DNA of 64,000 nt, taken from NCBI RefSeq assembly GCF_042666235.1, contig NZ_JBHTFQ010000004.1, positions 310,001 through 374,000 of the forward strand, in the 5' to 3' direction. The notes under the pieces are model-generated. The model saw only the letters and a program-made list of their open reading frames with translations, made no database searches and had not been told where the DNA came from. The position numbers were made by a program, and so were the translations under genes. Shown in pieces: positions 7,930 through 16,852 of this stretch. Position 1 is the first letter of the stretch; each line of letters starts with the position of its first letter. Source of the DNA: Halodurantibacterium daqingensis (GTDB lineage: Bacteria > Pseudomonadota > Alphaproteobacteria > Rhodobacterales > Rhodobacteraceae).

Positions 7930-8849
7930 TGGCCGTCTATCTTGCCCGCCGTCTGATACAGGCTGCCCTCATCCTGCTGGGCGTGTCCTTCATCACCTTC
8001 TTCCTGCTGTACGTGCTGCCTGCAGATCCGGTGCGCCAGATCGCCGGACGATCCGCCACGCCGCAGACCGTGCAGAACATCCGCGAGCAGCTTGGCCTCG
8101 ACCAGCCGTTTCTGGTGCAATACGGGCGCTACCTTGCGGGGCTCGTGCAGGGGGATCTGGGGCGCTCCTATCTGCAGCGCTCCGAGGTTTCGGCCCTGAT
8201 TGCGGCACGGTTGCCGGCGACGCTGCAACTGATGGCGGCAGGGATCTTCTGCGAACTGCTTCTGGGCCTTGGCATGGGCATCATCGCGGCGCTGCGCCGC
8301 GGGCGGGTGGCTGACCAGGCGCTGATGATCTCCTCCTTCGTCGCCGTTTCGGCGCCGCAGTTCGTGGTGGGCCTGTTGCTGCTTTACGTCTTTGCGGTGC
8401 AGCTGCGCTGGTTCCCGATCGGGGGCTATGGCACGCTTGCGCATCTGGTGCTGCCGGCGGTGTCGCTCGGGATCATGGGGTCGGGCTGGTACAGCCGGAT
8501 GATGCGCTCCTCGATGATCGAGGTTCTGCGTCAGGACTATATCCGCACGGCGCGGGCCAAGGGGCTGTCGCGGGGACGGGTGGTCCTGCGCCACGCGCTG
8601 CCGAACGCGATCCTGCCGATCATCGCCATGATCGGCATCGACATCGGCATCTTCATGGGCGGGCTTGTCGTGGTCGAAAGCGTCTTCGGCTGGCCCGGGA
8701 TCGGCCAACTGGCCTGGCAGGCGATCCAGCGCGTCGACATTCCGATCATCATGGGGGTCACGCTGGTTTCCGCCCTTGCCATCGTCCTCGGCAATCTTCT
8801 TGCCGATCTTGTCACCCCTTTCATCGACCCACGCATCAAGCTGCGCTGA
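7929..8849 (+). CDS. dipeptide/nickel-type ABC transporter permease (DppB family)
   Basis: A 306-residue permease with the DppB layout: a first helix at residues 9-30 (LIQAALILLGVSFITFFLLY), then DPVRQIAGRSATPQTVQNIR with the typical EQLGLDQPFLVQYGRYLAGL segment, and the EAA loop in DYIRTARAKGLSRGRVVLRHALPNA. The start codon overlaps the stop of the DppC-type gene by one base (TGATG). The order C then B is the reverse of the common B-C order. It forms the membrane channel with the preceding gene. Confidence 0.9.
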   Translation: MAVYLARRLIQAALILLGVSFITFFLLYVLPADPVRQIAGRSATPQTVQNIREQLGLDQPFLVQYGRYLAGLVQGDLGRSYLQRSEVSALIAARLPATLQLMAAGIFCELLLGLGMGIIAALRRGRVADQALMISSFVAVSAPQFVVGLLLLYVFAVQLRWFPIGGYGTLAHLVLPAVSLGIMGSGWYSRMMRSSMIEVLRQDYIRTARAKGLSRGRVVLRHALPNAILPIIAMIGIDIGIFMGGLVVVESVFGWPGIGQLAWQAIQRVDIPIIMGVTLVSALAIVLGNLLADLVTPFIDPRIKLR

Positions 8850-8875
8850 AACAACCACAACAGGAGAGACGAGAC

Positions 8876-10501
8876 ATGAAATACTGGCTTTGCAGCACTG
8901 CCCTGGCCCTGACCTTGGCCACGCCGGGTCTTGCGCAGGATGATCACCTTGACCCCAATGCGACCCCGGGCGGCGGGATCGTGGTGACCTACAAGGACGA
9001 CGTGGCGACGCTTGATCCGGCGATCGGCTATGACTGGCAGAACTGGTCGATGATCAAGTCACTGTTCGACGGCTTGATGGATTACGTGCCCGGTACCACC
9101 GATCTTCGCCCGGGCCTCGCAGAAAGCTACGACGTCTCGGAGGACGGGCTGACCTATACCTTCCGGCTGCGCTCCGGCGTGACCTTCCACAACGGCCGCG
9201 AGATGACGGCCGAGGACGTCAAGTATTCGCTCGATCGCGTGACGCGCCCCGAAACGCAATCGCCCGGCGCGGGCTTCTTCGGCATGATCGAGGGATTCGA
9301 GGCAGTGGAAAGCGGCGCGGCCGACAGCCTTTCGGGGGTGACCGTCATCGACCCGCAGACCGTCGAGATCCGGCTTTCGCGTCCCGATGCCACCTTCCTG
9401 CATGTGCTCGCGCTGAACTTCGCCTCGGTCGTTCCGCAAGAGGCCGTCGAAGCAGCCGGTGACGACTTCGGCAAGCAGCCCGTGGGAACCGGCGCCTTCC
9501 GGCTTGCCGACTGGACCATCGGCCAGCGCGTCGTCTTCGAGAAGAACGCGGACTACTGGCGCGCTGGCCTGCCCTACCTGGACACGATCACCTTCGAAGT
9601 CGGGCAAGAGCCGGTCGTGGCGCTTCTGCGCCTTCAGAATGGCGAGGTCGATATCCCCGGCGACGGCATCCCGCCCGCCAAGTTCCAGGAGGTGATGAAC
9701 GATCCCGCGCAGGCCGAACGCGTCGTGATCGGCGGCCAGTTGCACACCGGCTACATCACGCTGAACGTGACGATGGAGCCCTTCGACCGCCCCGAGGTGC
9801 GTCGCGCGATCAACATGGCGATCAACAAGGACCGGATCGTCCAGATCATCAACGGCCGCGCGGTGCCGGCGAACCAGCCGCTGCCGCCGTCGATGCCCGG
9901 TTATACCGAGGGCTACGAGGGCTATGCCTATGATGTGGAGGGCGCGAAGGCGCTGCTGGCCGAGGCAGGCCTTGCGGATGGGTTCGCGACCGAGCTTTAC
10001 GTCATGAACACCGATCCGAACCCGCGCATCGCCCAGGCCATCCAGCAGGATCTGGCGGCGATCGGCATCCAGCTGCAGATCCTGTCGCTTGCGCAGGCAA
10101 ACGTGATCGAGGCCGGCGGCACCCCCGGCGGCGCACCGATGATCTGGTCGGGCGGCATGGCCTGGATCGCGGACTTTCCCGATCCGTCGAACTTCTACGG
10201 CCCGATATTGGGCTGCGCCGGGGCGGTTGAGGGGGGCTGGAACTGGTCCTGGTATTGCAACCCCGCGCTGGATGCGATGGCGGTCGAGGCCGACAGCATG
10301 ACCGGTGAGGACGAAGCCGACGCCCGGCTTGCGAAATGGTCGGATGTCTACATGGGCGTCATGGAAGACGCGCCCTGGGTGCCCGTGTTCAACGAGCAGC
10401 GTTATACCATGAAATCACCCCGCATGGGCGGCGATGACGCGCTTTACGTCGATCCCGTCGCGATCCCCGTCAACTATGACTACGTTTATGTGACCGAATA
10501 A
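8876..10501 (+). CDS. ABC transporter periplasmic substrate-binding protein (DppA/OppA family, SBP_bac_5)
   Basis: A 541-residue extracellular solute-binding protein. A Sec signal peptide is visible (MKYWLCSTALALTLATPGLA, cleavage likely before QDDHL). The family segments follow: DPAIGYDWQNWSMIKSLFDG, LRPGLAESYDVSEDGLTYTF and the FHNGREMTAEDVKYSLDRV motif. AGGAGA lies 8 bases before the start. Members bind oligopeptides, nickel chelates, glutathione or opines. Here the operon partners (AmiC/AmiR and an amidase) suggest an amide ligand. The formamidase gene starts two bases after its stop. Confidence 0.9.
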   Translation: MKYWLCSTALALTLATPGLAQDDHLDPNATPGGGIVVTYKDDVATLDPAIGYDWQNWSMIKSLFDGLMDYVPGTTDLRPGLAESYDVSEDGLTYTFRLRSGVTFHNGREMTAEDVKYSLDRVTRPETQSPGAGFFGMIEGFEAVESGAADSLSGVTVIDPQTVEIRLSRPDATFLHVLALNFASVVPQEAVEAAGDDFGKQPVGTGAFRLADWTIGQRVVFEKNADYWRAGLPYLDTITFEVGQEPVVALLRLQNGEVDIPGDGIPPAKFQEVMNDPAQAERVVIGGQLHTGYITLNVTMEPFDRPEVRRAINMAINKDRIVQIINGRAVPANQPLPPSMPGYTEGYEGYAYDVEGAKALLAEAGLADGFATELYVMNTDPNPRIAQAIQQDLAAIGIQLQILSLAQANVIEAGGTPGGAPMIWSGGMAWIADFPDPSNFYGPILGCAGAVEGGWNWSWYCNPALDAMAVEADSMTGEDEADARLAKWSDVYMGVMEDAPWVPVFNEQRYTMKSPRMGGDDALYVDPVAIPVNYDYVYVTE

Positions 10502-10502
10502 C

Positions 10503-11447
10503 ATGTGCAAGACCTGCAACTACACCATTCATGGTGCGCAACATCACTTTGGCTGGGACAACACGCTTGTCCCGGCGCAAAGGGTGAAACCCGGCGCCAC
10601 CATCCTGTTCCACTGCCATGACAGTTCGGCGGGCCAGCTTGGCGCGTCCTCGACCGTGGCCGATGTGGCAGGACTCGACTTCGGCAAGATCAATCCGGTC
10701 TCGGGCCCGATCTTCGTCGAAGGCGCCGCACCGGGCGATGCGCTGAAGATCACCATCGACAGCTTCAAACCTTCGGGTTTTGGATGGACGGCGAACATCC
10801 CCGGCTTCGGCCTTCTGTCCGACCAGTTCCCCGACCCGGCGCTGACGATCTGGAAATATGACCCCGAGGCGATGGAGCCGGCCCTGTTCGGGTCGCAGGG
10901 GCGGGTGCCGCTCAAGCCCTTTGCAGGCACGATCGGCAACGCGCTTGCCGAAACGGGGCTGCATTCGGTGGTGCCGCCGCGGCGGGTGGGCGGGAACCTC
11001 GATATCCGCGATCTTGCGGCCGGAACCACGCTTTACCTGCCGGTCGAGGTTGCGGGCGCCCTGTTCAGCGTGGGCGATACCCATGCCGCGCAGGGCGACG
11101 GCGAAGTCTGCGGGACCGCCATCGAAAGCCCGATGGATGTGGTGCTCACGCTGGATCTGGTGAAGGACGCGAACCTGAAGATGCCGCGCTTCACCACCCC
11201 GGGGCCTGTGACACGGCATCTGGATGCGAAGGGCTATGAGGTCACCACCGGCATCGGCCCCGACCTGATGTCCGGGGCGCGCGACGCGGTTTCAGGGATG
11301 ATCGACCTTCTCTGCGCCACGCGCGGCCTTTCCGCGGTCGATGCCTACATGCTGGTTTCGACCTGCGGCGACCTGCGGATTTCCGAAATCGTGGACGCCC
11401 CGAACTGGGTTGTCAGCTTCTACTTTCCGCGCTGCGTCTTCGAATGA
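10503..11447 (+). CDS. fmdA: acetamidase/formamidase family amidohydrolase
   Basis: A 314-residue enzyme of the FmdA/AmdA family. Family marks are the LPVEVAGALFSVGDTHAAQGDGEVCGTAIE stretch (shown here in parts: FSVGDTHAAQGDGEVC, near residues 190-205) and ATILFHCHDSSAGQL near residue 34, where His and Asp are probable metal or active-site residues. The family releases ammonia from formamide, acetamide or similar amides and is cytoplasmic; there is no signal peptide. It is shorter than classic formamidases of about 400 residues, typical of the smaller subgroup. It sits between the importer's binding protein and the fused ATPase, with a 4-base overlap to the latter. It is the only obvious catabolic enzyme in the operon and so points to an amide substrate. 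Confidence 0.88.
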   Translation: MCKTCNYTIHGAQHHFGWDNTLVPAQRVKPGATILFHCHDSSAGQLGASSTVADVAGLDFGKINPVSGPIFVEGAAPGDALKITIDSFKPSGFGWTANIPGFGLLSDQFPDPALTIWKYDPEAMEPALFGSQGRVPLKPFAGTIGNALAETGLHSVVPPRRVGGNLDIRDLAAGTTLYLPVEVAGALFSVGDTHAAQGDGEVCGTAIESPMDVVLTLDLVKDANLKMPRFTTPGPVTRHLDAKGYEVTTGIGPDLMSGARDAVSGMIDLLCATRGLSAVDAYMLVSTCGDLRISEIVDAPNWVVSFYFPRCVFE

Positions 11448-13192
11448 CCACCGGGCCGGTTCTGACAGTCGCGGGGCTGGAGGTTTCGGTCAGCACCGAG
11501 GGAGGGTTGCGCCCGCTGGTGCAGGACCTGTCCTTCAGCCTTGCCCGCGGCGAGACCCTCGCCATTGCCGGCGAAAGCGGCTCGGGCAAGTCGATCACCT
11601 CGCTTGCGATCATGGGGCTGCTGCCGCCGCCTGCCGTCCGGGTGACGGGCGGGGCAATTCATCTGGGCGACACGGATCTGACGCGGCTGCCGGAACGCCG
11701 CCTGCAGGCGGTGCGGGGCAATCGCATCGCCATGATCTTTCAGGAACCGATGACCTCGCTCAACCCGGTGCTAACGATCGGAACGCAGGTGACCGAGGCG
11801 ATCCGCGCGCATTCCGACCTTTCGCGGCGGGCGGCGCGGGACGAAGCGCTGGCGGCACTGAAGGCCGTGCGCATCTCGCAGCCGGAACGCAGGCTGGCCC
11901 AGTATCCGCACGAACTCTCGGGCGGCATGCGCCAGCGGGTGATGATTGCGATGGCGCTCGCGCTTCGGCCGGATGTGCTGATTGCCGATGAACCGACGAC
12001 GGCGCTTGATGTCACCGTTCAGCGCGAGGTGCTGGACCTGATGCGCGACCTGCAGCGCCAGACCGGCACCGCAATCATCCTCATCACGCATGACATGGGT
12101 GTCGTGGCCGAGATGGCCGACCGGGTGATCGTCATGCAGCAGGGCCGCATGGTCGAGGAAGGGCCGGTGCGACAGCTTTTCGCGGCACCCGAACATCCTT
12201 ATACCCGGGCGCTGCTGGCGGCCGTTCCGCGGCTGGGCGCGGGCGCGGAACGCGGCCGCCAATCGCCGGCAGAACCCGGAAATCCGCCCGTCGCAGCCGT
12301 GAATGAACTCCGCGTGACATTCGACATTCGCGGCGGCGTCCTGGGCGGCGTGACGCACCGGGTTCACGCCGTCGAACAAGTGCGCTTCGACATCCGTCCT
12401 GGCGAAACCTTCGCCCTGGTGGGGGAATCCGGTTGCGGCAAATCCACCATCGCCCGCGCCCTTGCGGGCCTCGTGCCCCATCACGGCCGGATCGAAATCG
12501 CAGGCCGTTCCGTCGCGGGCCTTGACCGCGCCGGGCGCAAGGCGTTGTGCCGCGACGTGCAGATCGTCTTCCAGGATCCGATGGCGGCACTCGATCCCAG
12601 GATGCGCGTCGGCGATCTGGTGGCCGAGCCGTTGGTGATCCATGGCATCGGCACCAGGGCCGAACGGCGCACAACGGTCGCGGCCCTGTTCGAACGCGTG
12701 GGCCTCTCGCCCGAACATCTGGACCGCTATCCGCACGAGTTTTCCGGAGGTCAGCGGCAGCGAATCTGCATCGCGCGGGCCCTGGCTTTGCGGCCGCGGC
12801 TCATCATCCTCGATGAAAGCGTTTCGGCGCTCGATGTCTCGGTCCAGGCGCGGGTTCTGGCCCTTCTTCGGGATCTGCAGCAGGAAACCGGCGTCGCCTA
12901 TCTGTTCATCTCGCATGACATGGCTGTGGTGGAAAACGTCGCTGACCGGGTCGCGGTGATGTATCTGGGGCAGATCGTCGAAACCGGAACCCGGGATCAG
13001 GTGTTCGGCAACCCCCGCCACCCCTACACACGCCGCCTGATCGAGGCCGTGCCGATCCCCGACCCGACGCGCAGCCCGCCGGTGCAGCTGCGCCTGGCCG
13101 GCGAAGTGCCAAGCCCGGTTCATCCGCTCGGCTCCGGCCCCGAACGTGTCATACTGCGCGATCTGGGCGCGGGCCATCTGGTAGCTTCCTGA
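11444..13192 (+). CDS. fused dipeptide-type ABC transporter ATPase (two nucleotide-binding domains)
   Basis: A 582-residue protein joining a DppD-like and a DppF-like ATPase, as in GsiA. First domain: Walker A GESGSGKS at residues 43-50, signature LSGGMRQR at 158-165, Walker B VLIADEPT near 178. Second domain: Walker A GESGCGKS at 327-334, signature FSGGQRQR at 433-440, then LIILDESVSALDVS. Each half ends with the dipeptide-family extension (HPYTRALLAAVP and HPYTRRLIEAVP). It supplies both ATP sites for the permease pair of this operon. The start overlaps the formamidase stop (ATGA). It is the last gene of the operon. Confidence 0.92.
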   Translation: MTTGPVLTVAGLEVSVSTEGGLRPLVQDLSFSLARGETLAIAGESGSGKSITSLAIMGLLPPPAVRVTGGAIHLGDTDLTRLPERRLQAVRGNRIAMIFQEPMTSLNPVLTIGTQVTEAIRAHSDLSRRAARDEALAALKAVRISQPERRLAQYPHELSGGMRQRVMIAMALALRPDVLIADEPTTALDVTVQREVLDLMRDLQRQTGTAIILITHDMGVVAEMADRVIVMQQGRMVEEGPVRQLFAAPEHPYTRALLAAVPRLGAGAERGRQSPAEPGNPPVAAVNELRVTFDIRGGVLGGVTHRVHAVEQVRFDIRPGETFALVGESGCGKSTIARALAGLVPHHGRIEIAGRSVAGLDRAGRKALCRDVQIVFQDPMAALDPRMRVGDLVAEPLVIHGIGTRAERRTTVAALFERVGLSPEHLDRYPHEFSGGQRQRICIARALALRPRLIILDESVSALDVSVQARVLALLRDLQQETGVAYLFISHDMAVVENVADRVAVMYLGQIVETGTRDQVFGNPRHPYTRRLIEAVPIPDPTRSPPVQLRLAGEVPSPVHPLGSGPERVILRDLGAGHLVAS

Positions 13193-13674
13193 CGCGAGCG
13201 GCGGCGTTCAGCAGGGGCGGGCTGCCCGACGGCTCTGCGATCCGCCACCGCTGCGCAGGTCGTTTCCGCATGCTGCGGGCATCCCCGGATCAAGGCGTCG
13301 GGGCCGGGCAACGGCGACTGCACTCCGGCGCCGTTGCATGCCGGTTCCGGTGCGGGCCATCCTGCAGGCGCGCCGACGCAGTTCCCGGCCGGGGCCGGCG
13401 CGGCAATGCCTGCGCCAACGGCAGTGCGCCGCGGGGGGCAGACGGGGCAAGGGCCGCGACCGCCGAGCGTCCTGCAGGAGGTGTCTTGCCAGCCGATCCG
13501 CGGTAAGCGAAACAGAAGCCCAGGGCGCTGCCCGTGACCAAGGGCACGCTTTCGACGACAGGCAGAACTGCCCGGGCTCCCGCACGTCAGGCAACCGGAC
13601 CCAGACCAGGGGCCGGCGGGCCATCAGCCGGAAGAGCGGGGCGACGTGATCGGCAACGGGCAGAGAGCGGGGCG
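13193..13674. other. gene-free stretch, about 480 bases
   Basis: It lies between the end of the amide operon and a plus-strand LysR gene. Several open frames cross it but they are Arg-rich and carry no domain. I see GC-rich inverted segments but no stem with a T-tract. It should hold the LysR promoter, though no convincing -35/-10 pair stands out. Confidence 0.45.
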
Positions 13675-14598
13675 ATGATCAACACGGATCTTTTCAAGGA
13701 TTTCCTGCATCTGGTGCAAAGCCGGAACTTTTCCGCCACCGCCCGCGACCGGGGCATGTCGCAATCGACCCTGTCGCGCCGTATCGCCGCACTCGAAGCC
13801 TATGTCGGCGCGCCGCTTTTTGACCGCGCCATCCAGCCGGTTTCGCTGACCGAGGCGGGCGAGACCCTTCTGCCGCTGGCCCAGTCGATTCTGGAGCAGA
13901 TGGAGGCGGCCTATTACATCGGCCATCCCGAGGCGCGGCGCCCGGACCAGAAATGCCACCTCATCTCGCTCAGCACGCTCATGCTGCATTTCTTCCCGGA
14001 CTGGCTCGAGCAGCACGCGCTTGACGAACCCTGGCAGGTGGACCTTCTCAATACCGAACCGCTGCTTGCCGCCAATATCCGGAACTTCCTGAGCGGACAG
14101 GCCGAGTTCCTGCTGACCTTCGCCGATGACCGCGTTCCCGATCTTCAGCCGCTGCGGCATCACCGCTATATCGTGCTGGGCCACGAAACGGCGGTGCCGG
14201 TAAGCCGGGCGAACAGCGATGGCCTGCCGATCTGGCCGCTGGAGGGCACGGGCACCATTGCCTATTGCGGCTATACCCGGGGCAGTTTCTTCCAGCAGGC
14301 GCTTGCACCCTTCTTCGAACGGCTTGGGCCGCGGATCCAGAAGGTGCGCGACAACTCGATGGCGGCGGTGATCCATTCGCTGGTGCGGCAAGGCCATGGC
14401 ATGTGCTGGCTGCCGCACATGATGATTGGCGATGATCTGCAGTCAGGCGCGCTGGTCCGCGCGGGCGGCCCCGAGTTCGACCTCAGGACCGAAATCCGCC
14501 TCTATCGGTCGCACAACATGAGCCGCTATGCCCAGAGCTTCTGGGCAAGGGTCAGCGAGGGGCATCAGATCTGCCGAAAAGCGGTGCGCATCGCCTGA
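13675..14598 (+). CDS. LysR-family regulator
   Basis: A 307-residue LysR regulator. The helix-turn-helix spans residues 1-60 (LFKDFLHLVQSRNFSATARD, then MSQSTLSRRIAALEAYVG), followed by the linker helix and an effector-binding domain. I chose ATG 13675, whose N terminus (MINTDLFKDFL) is the normal LysR length; a frame open further upstream has no ribosome site. The 3' end overlaps the 3' end of the minus-strand MmgE/PrpD gene by 47 bases, so the two genes are convergent. It could control the peptide operon that ends there, or the amide operon upstream; neither is shown by the sequence. Confidence 0.87.
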   Translation: MINTDLFKDFLHLVQSRNFSATARDRGMSQSTLSRRIAALEAYVGAPLFDRAIQPVSLTEAGETLLPLAQSILEQMEAAYYIGHPEARRPDQKCHLISLSTLMLHFFPDWLEQHALDEPWQVDLLNTEPLLAANIRNFLSGQAEFLLTFADDRVPDLQPLRHHRYIVLGHETAVPVSRANSDGLPIWPLEGTGTIAYCGYTRGSFFQQALAPFFERLGPRIQKVRDNSMAAVIHSLVRQGHGMCWLPHMMIGDDLQSGALVRAGGPEFDLRTEIRLYRSHNMSRYAQSFWARVSEGHQICRKAVRIA

Positions 14599-15934
14599 GA
14601 TCCGCGGCCGCGTCAAGGTCCAGAAGCCAGTCATGCACCGCCTCGGCCCAGGGCGCATGCCCGCAACAGGCAAGGAACTTGGCCCGCATTGCGGCATCCG
14701 GGAACGGATCGCGCAGATCTCCACGCGGAAAGCACCGTTCGGCCGCGATCACCTCGCCCGAGCCGAGATGCAGCCTGACCTGATGGGGAAGGCGGGTGTC
14801 CTCTCCGGCCGCCGCTTCCTCGGCGGCGCTCCAGGATGTCATGTTCAGCCGCGCCAACAGCGGATCTTCGCGCTGCAGGCGCACGCTGGAGGGGGTGAAA
14901 TCATCAAGGGTCAGGGCCCCTTTGCGCAGGGCAACCGCAACGCAGTAATTCATGGAAAAGCGCGCCTGCATTTCGTCCTCGGGGCAGGCATAGGGCAGGT
15001 TGCGCCGGTTGGCGATGCCGACGCGGACCTCGATCGCGCTGATCTCGTCCACGGGAAGGGCGCGTTCGGCGCGGATGTCGGAAATCGCATCGATGATGAA
15101 ATGGGTCGAGCCGCAGCACGGATGCAGCTTCGGCACCACACCCGCGGTTTCGATCACATGCCGTGTGGTTGCGTCGATCACGCCCGCATCATAGCCGGGG
15201 GTGCTCGGACCCTGGAACATTTCGGCAAAGCCCTGCGGGCCTTCAAAGGCGACGGGGCTTCCCTCCAGCCCCTGCAACGCAAGGCGCGCCGCCTCGACCG
15301 CGTTGCGCGCCGCAAGGCCCGCATGAAAGGGTTTGGCAGGCGTTCCGAACTGGCCCTTCGTCCCGCTGGCGAAACTGCAGGCAAGCGTCAGCGCGCGCCG
15401 CAGCGCCTCGGTATCGCCGCCCAGCAGGAAGGCAACGCCGGCGGCCGTTCCCACCGAACCGACCGTCGAGGTTCCGTGCCAGCCGGCCGCGTAATGCCCC
15501 TGCCCCACGCCCGCGCCCACGAAGGCCTGTGCCTGAAGGGCCACCAGATAGGCATCCACCAGATCGCGCCCGGGGCGCCCCATGTCGCAGACCGCAAGCA
15601 GCGCCGGCACGATCACGGCCGAGGCATGCGACATGCCTGGGGCGAAGTTGTCATCATAATCCAGCGCATGGGCTGCGGTGCCGTTGACCATCGCCGCCAT
15701 GGCCGGGTCGACGCTGCCGCCGGTCACCAGCCAGGCCGGGCCGGGCGCGCCCGCCACCGCCGCCACGTGGCGCACGGTCTCGTCCATGCGTCCCGCGTTC
15801 AGGCAACCCAGTGTGTCGGCAATCGCCAGCCGTGCCAGCCGCCGTCCTTCCGGCCCCGCTGCGAAAGGCCCGTGGTCGTGGCGCGCGTCAAACCAGCGCG
15901 CCATCCGGCCCGCGATCGTGTCTTCATGCTTCAT
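14552..15934 (-). CDS. MmgE/PrpD family protein
   Basis: A 460-residue member of the 2-methylcitrate dehydratase / aconitate decarboxylase fold. Marks are LAIADTLGCLNAGR near residue 37, GTAAHALDYDDNF near residue 84 (the conserved HxxDYDD region), and the KLHPCCGSTHFIIDAI segment near residue 270. The family contains PrpD (2-methylcitrate dehydratase), cis-aconitate decarboxylase and many members of unknown reaction, some isomerising or dehydrating small acids. It starts 3 bases after the stop of a serine hydrolase and ends the peptide-import operon. There is no methylcitrate cycle gene nearby, so PrpD proper is unlikely. Substrate unknown. Confidence 0.85.
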   Translation of the reverse strand: MKHEDTIAGRMARWFDARHDHGPFAAGPEGRRLARLAIADTLGCLNAGRMDETVRHVAAVAGAPGPAWLVTGGSVDPAMAAMVNGTAAHALDYDDNFAPGMSHASAVIVPALLAVCDMGRPGRDLVDAYLVALQAQAFVGAGVGQGHYAAGWHGTSTVGSVGTAAGVAFLLGGDTEALRRALTLACSFASGTKGQFGTPAKPFHAGLAARNAVEAARLALQGLEGSPVAFEGPQGFAEMFQGPSTPGYDAGVIDATTRHVIETAGVVPKLHPCCGSTHFIIDAISDIRAERALPVDEISAIEVRVGIANRRNLPYACPEDEMQARFSMNYCVAVALRKGALTLDDFTPSSVRLQREDPLLARLNMTSWSAAEEAAAGEDTRLPHQVRLHLGSGEVIAAERCFPRGDLRDPFPDAAMRAKFLACCGHAPWAEAVHDWLLDLDAAADLRRCAPLFGRSDAPR

Positions 15935-15937
15935 GCT

Positions 15938-16852
15938 TCAGTCCAGGGTCTCGAGGATGCGGGCCAGCAGCGTTCCGAATTCGAAACGGCTGACAGCGTC
16001 GCCGCGATCGGTATCGACGCGGTGCAGGATGATGGCGTTGCGGGCCGGCATCACTATGGCATAATGGCCACCGGCGCCGACGGCGCTGTAGGTGCCCGCG
16101 GGCAGGACGACATTCGGCAGGCCGCAGCCATCGCGCTCCAGCCACCACATGTAGCCATAGGCACCGTGAAGACCGGCATCGCTGTTGCGCAGGGTGCAAA
16201 GCCTCGTCCAGCCGGGCGGCAGGATCTGCTGCCCCTCCCAGACCCCGCCCTGAAGGTAAAGCTGGCAAAAGCGCAGCAGGTCGCGGTTCGACAACCGGAA
16301 AGGATAGGCAGGATGGCGCGACTCGGTGAAGGTTTCCAGCCAGGCATCGGGCTGCGGCCCGGCCAGCGCGAAATCCTCCATCCCCAGCGGGGCCGCCAGA
16401 TGACGCGCGAACCCCTCTGCCACGCTGTGCCCGCTGGCCTGCACGTAGATGGTGCCAAGCGCGTTGAAATCCCAGTTGTTGTAGCACCAGAAGGTGCCCG
16501 GCGGGTGCGAATGGCGTCGCTCCTTGATGGTGCGCATCCACTCGGTCTCGTATCCGGCCGGATGATAGATGCCCGACCGCGCGGTCAGAAGGTCATAGAC
16601 GGACGCCTTGCGCTCCACCTCGGACAGGCCTTCGTTATCGTCGATCCCCAGCTCTTCCAGCGTCGCGCCCAGGTTGATCCGGCCCGCGTCCACCTCGATC
16701 CCGATCAGCGCGGCAAGGATGCTCTTGCGGATCGAGTGACACAGGAACTTGCGATCCTGCGGCCCGAATGTGCCAAGGACGCGCCCGTTCTGCCAGATCA
16801 TCAGGGCCGCCGTCGGCTGCCGCGCGATGGCGCTGCCAAGATTTTCGATCAT
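15938..16852 (-). CDS. serine hydrolase, class C beta-lactamase/esterase fold
   Basis: A 304-residue serine hydrolase. The catalytic pair is visible as S40-I-R-K43 (SxxK) and the tyrosine as Y124-N-N126 (YxN motif), and the late GGHYAIVMP segment stands where the KTG-like strand lies. No signal peptide is seen, so it probably acts in the cytoplasm. Family members cleave D-amino-acid amides, esters or lactams rather than antibiotics. Its start overlaps the stop of the DppF-like ATPase gene (ATGA), so it is part of the peptide operon and is likely to hydrolyse an imported peptide, ester or amide. It is slightly short for the family (often 350-400). Confidence 0.82.
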   Translation of the reverse strand: MIENLGSAIARQPTAALMIWQNGRVLGTFGPQDRKFLCHSIRKSILAALIGIEVDAGRINLGATLEELGIDDNEGLSEVERKASVYDLLTARSGIYHPAGYETEWMRTIKERRHSHPPGTFWCYNNWDFNALGTIYVQASGHSVAEGFARHLAAPLGMEDFALAGPQPDAWLETFTESRHPAYPFRLSNRDLLRFCQLYLQGGVWEGQQILPPGWTRLCTLRNSDAGLHGAYGYMWWLERDGCGLPNVVLPAGTYSAVGAGGHYAIVMPARNAIILHRVDTDRGDAVSRFEFGTLLARILETLD

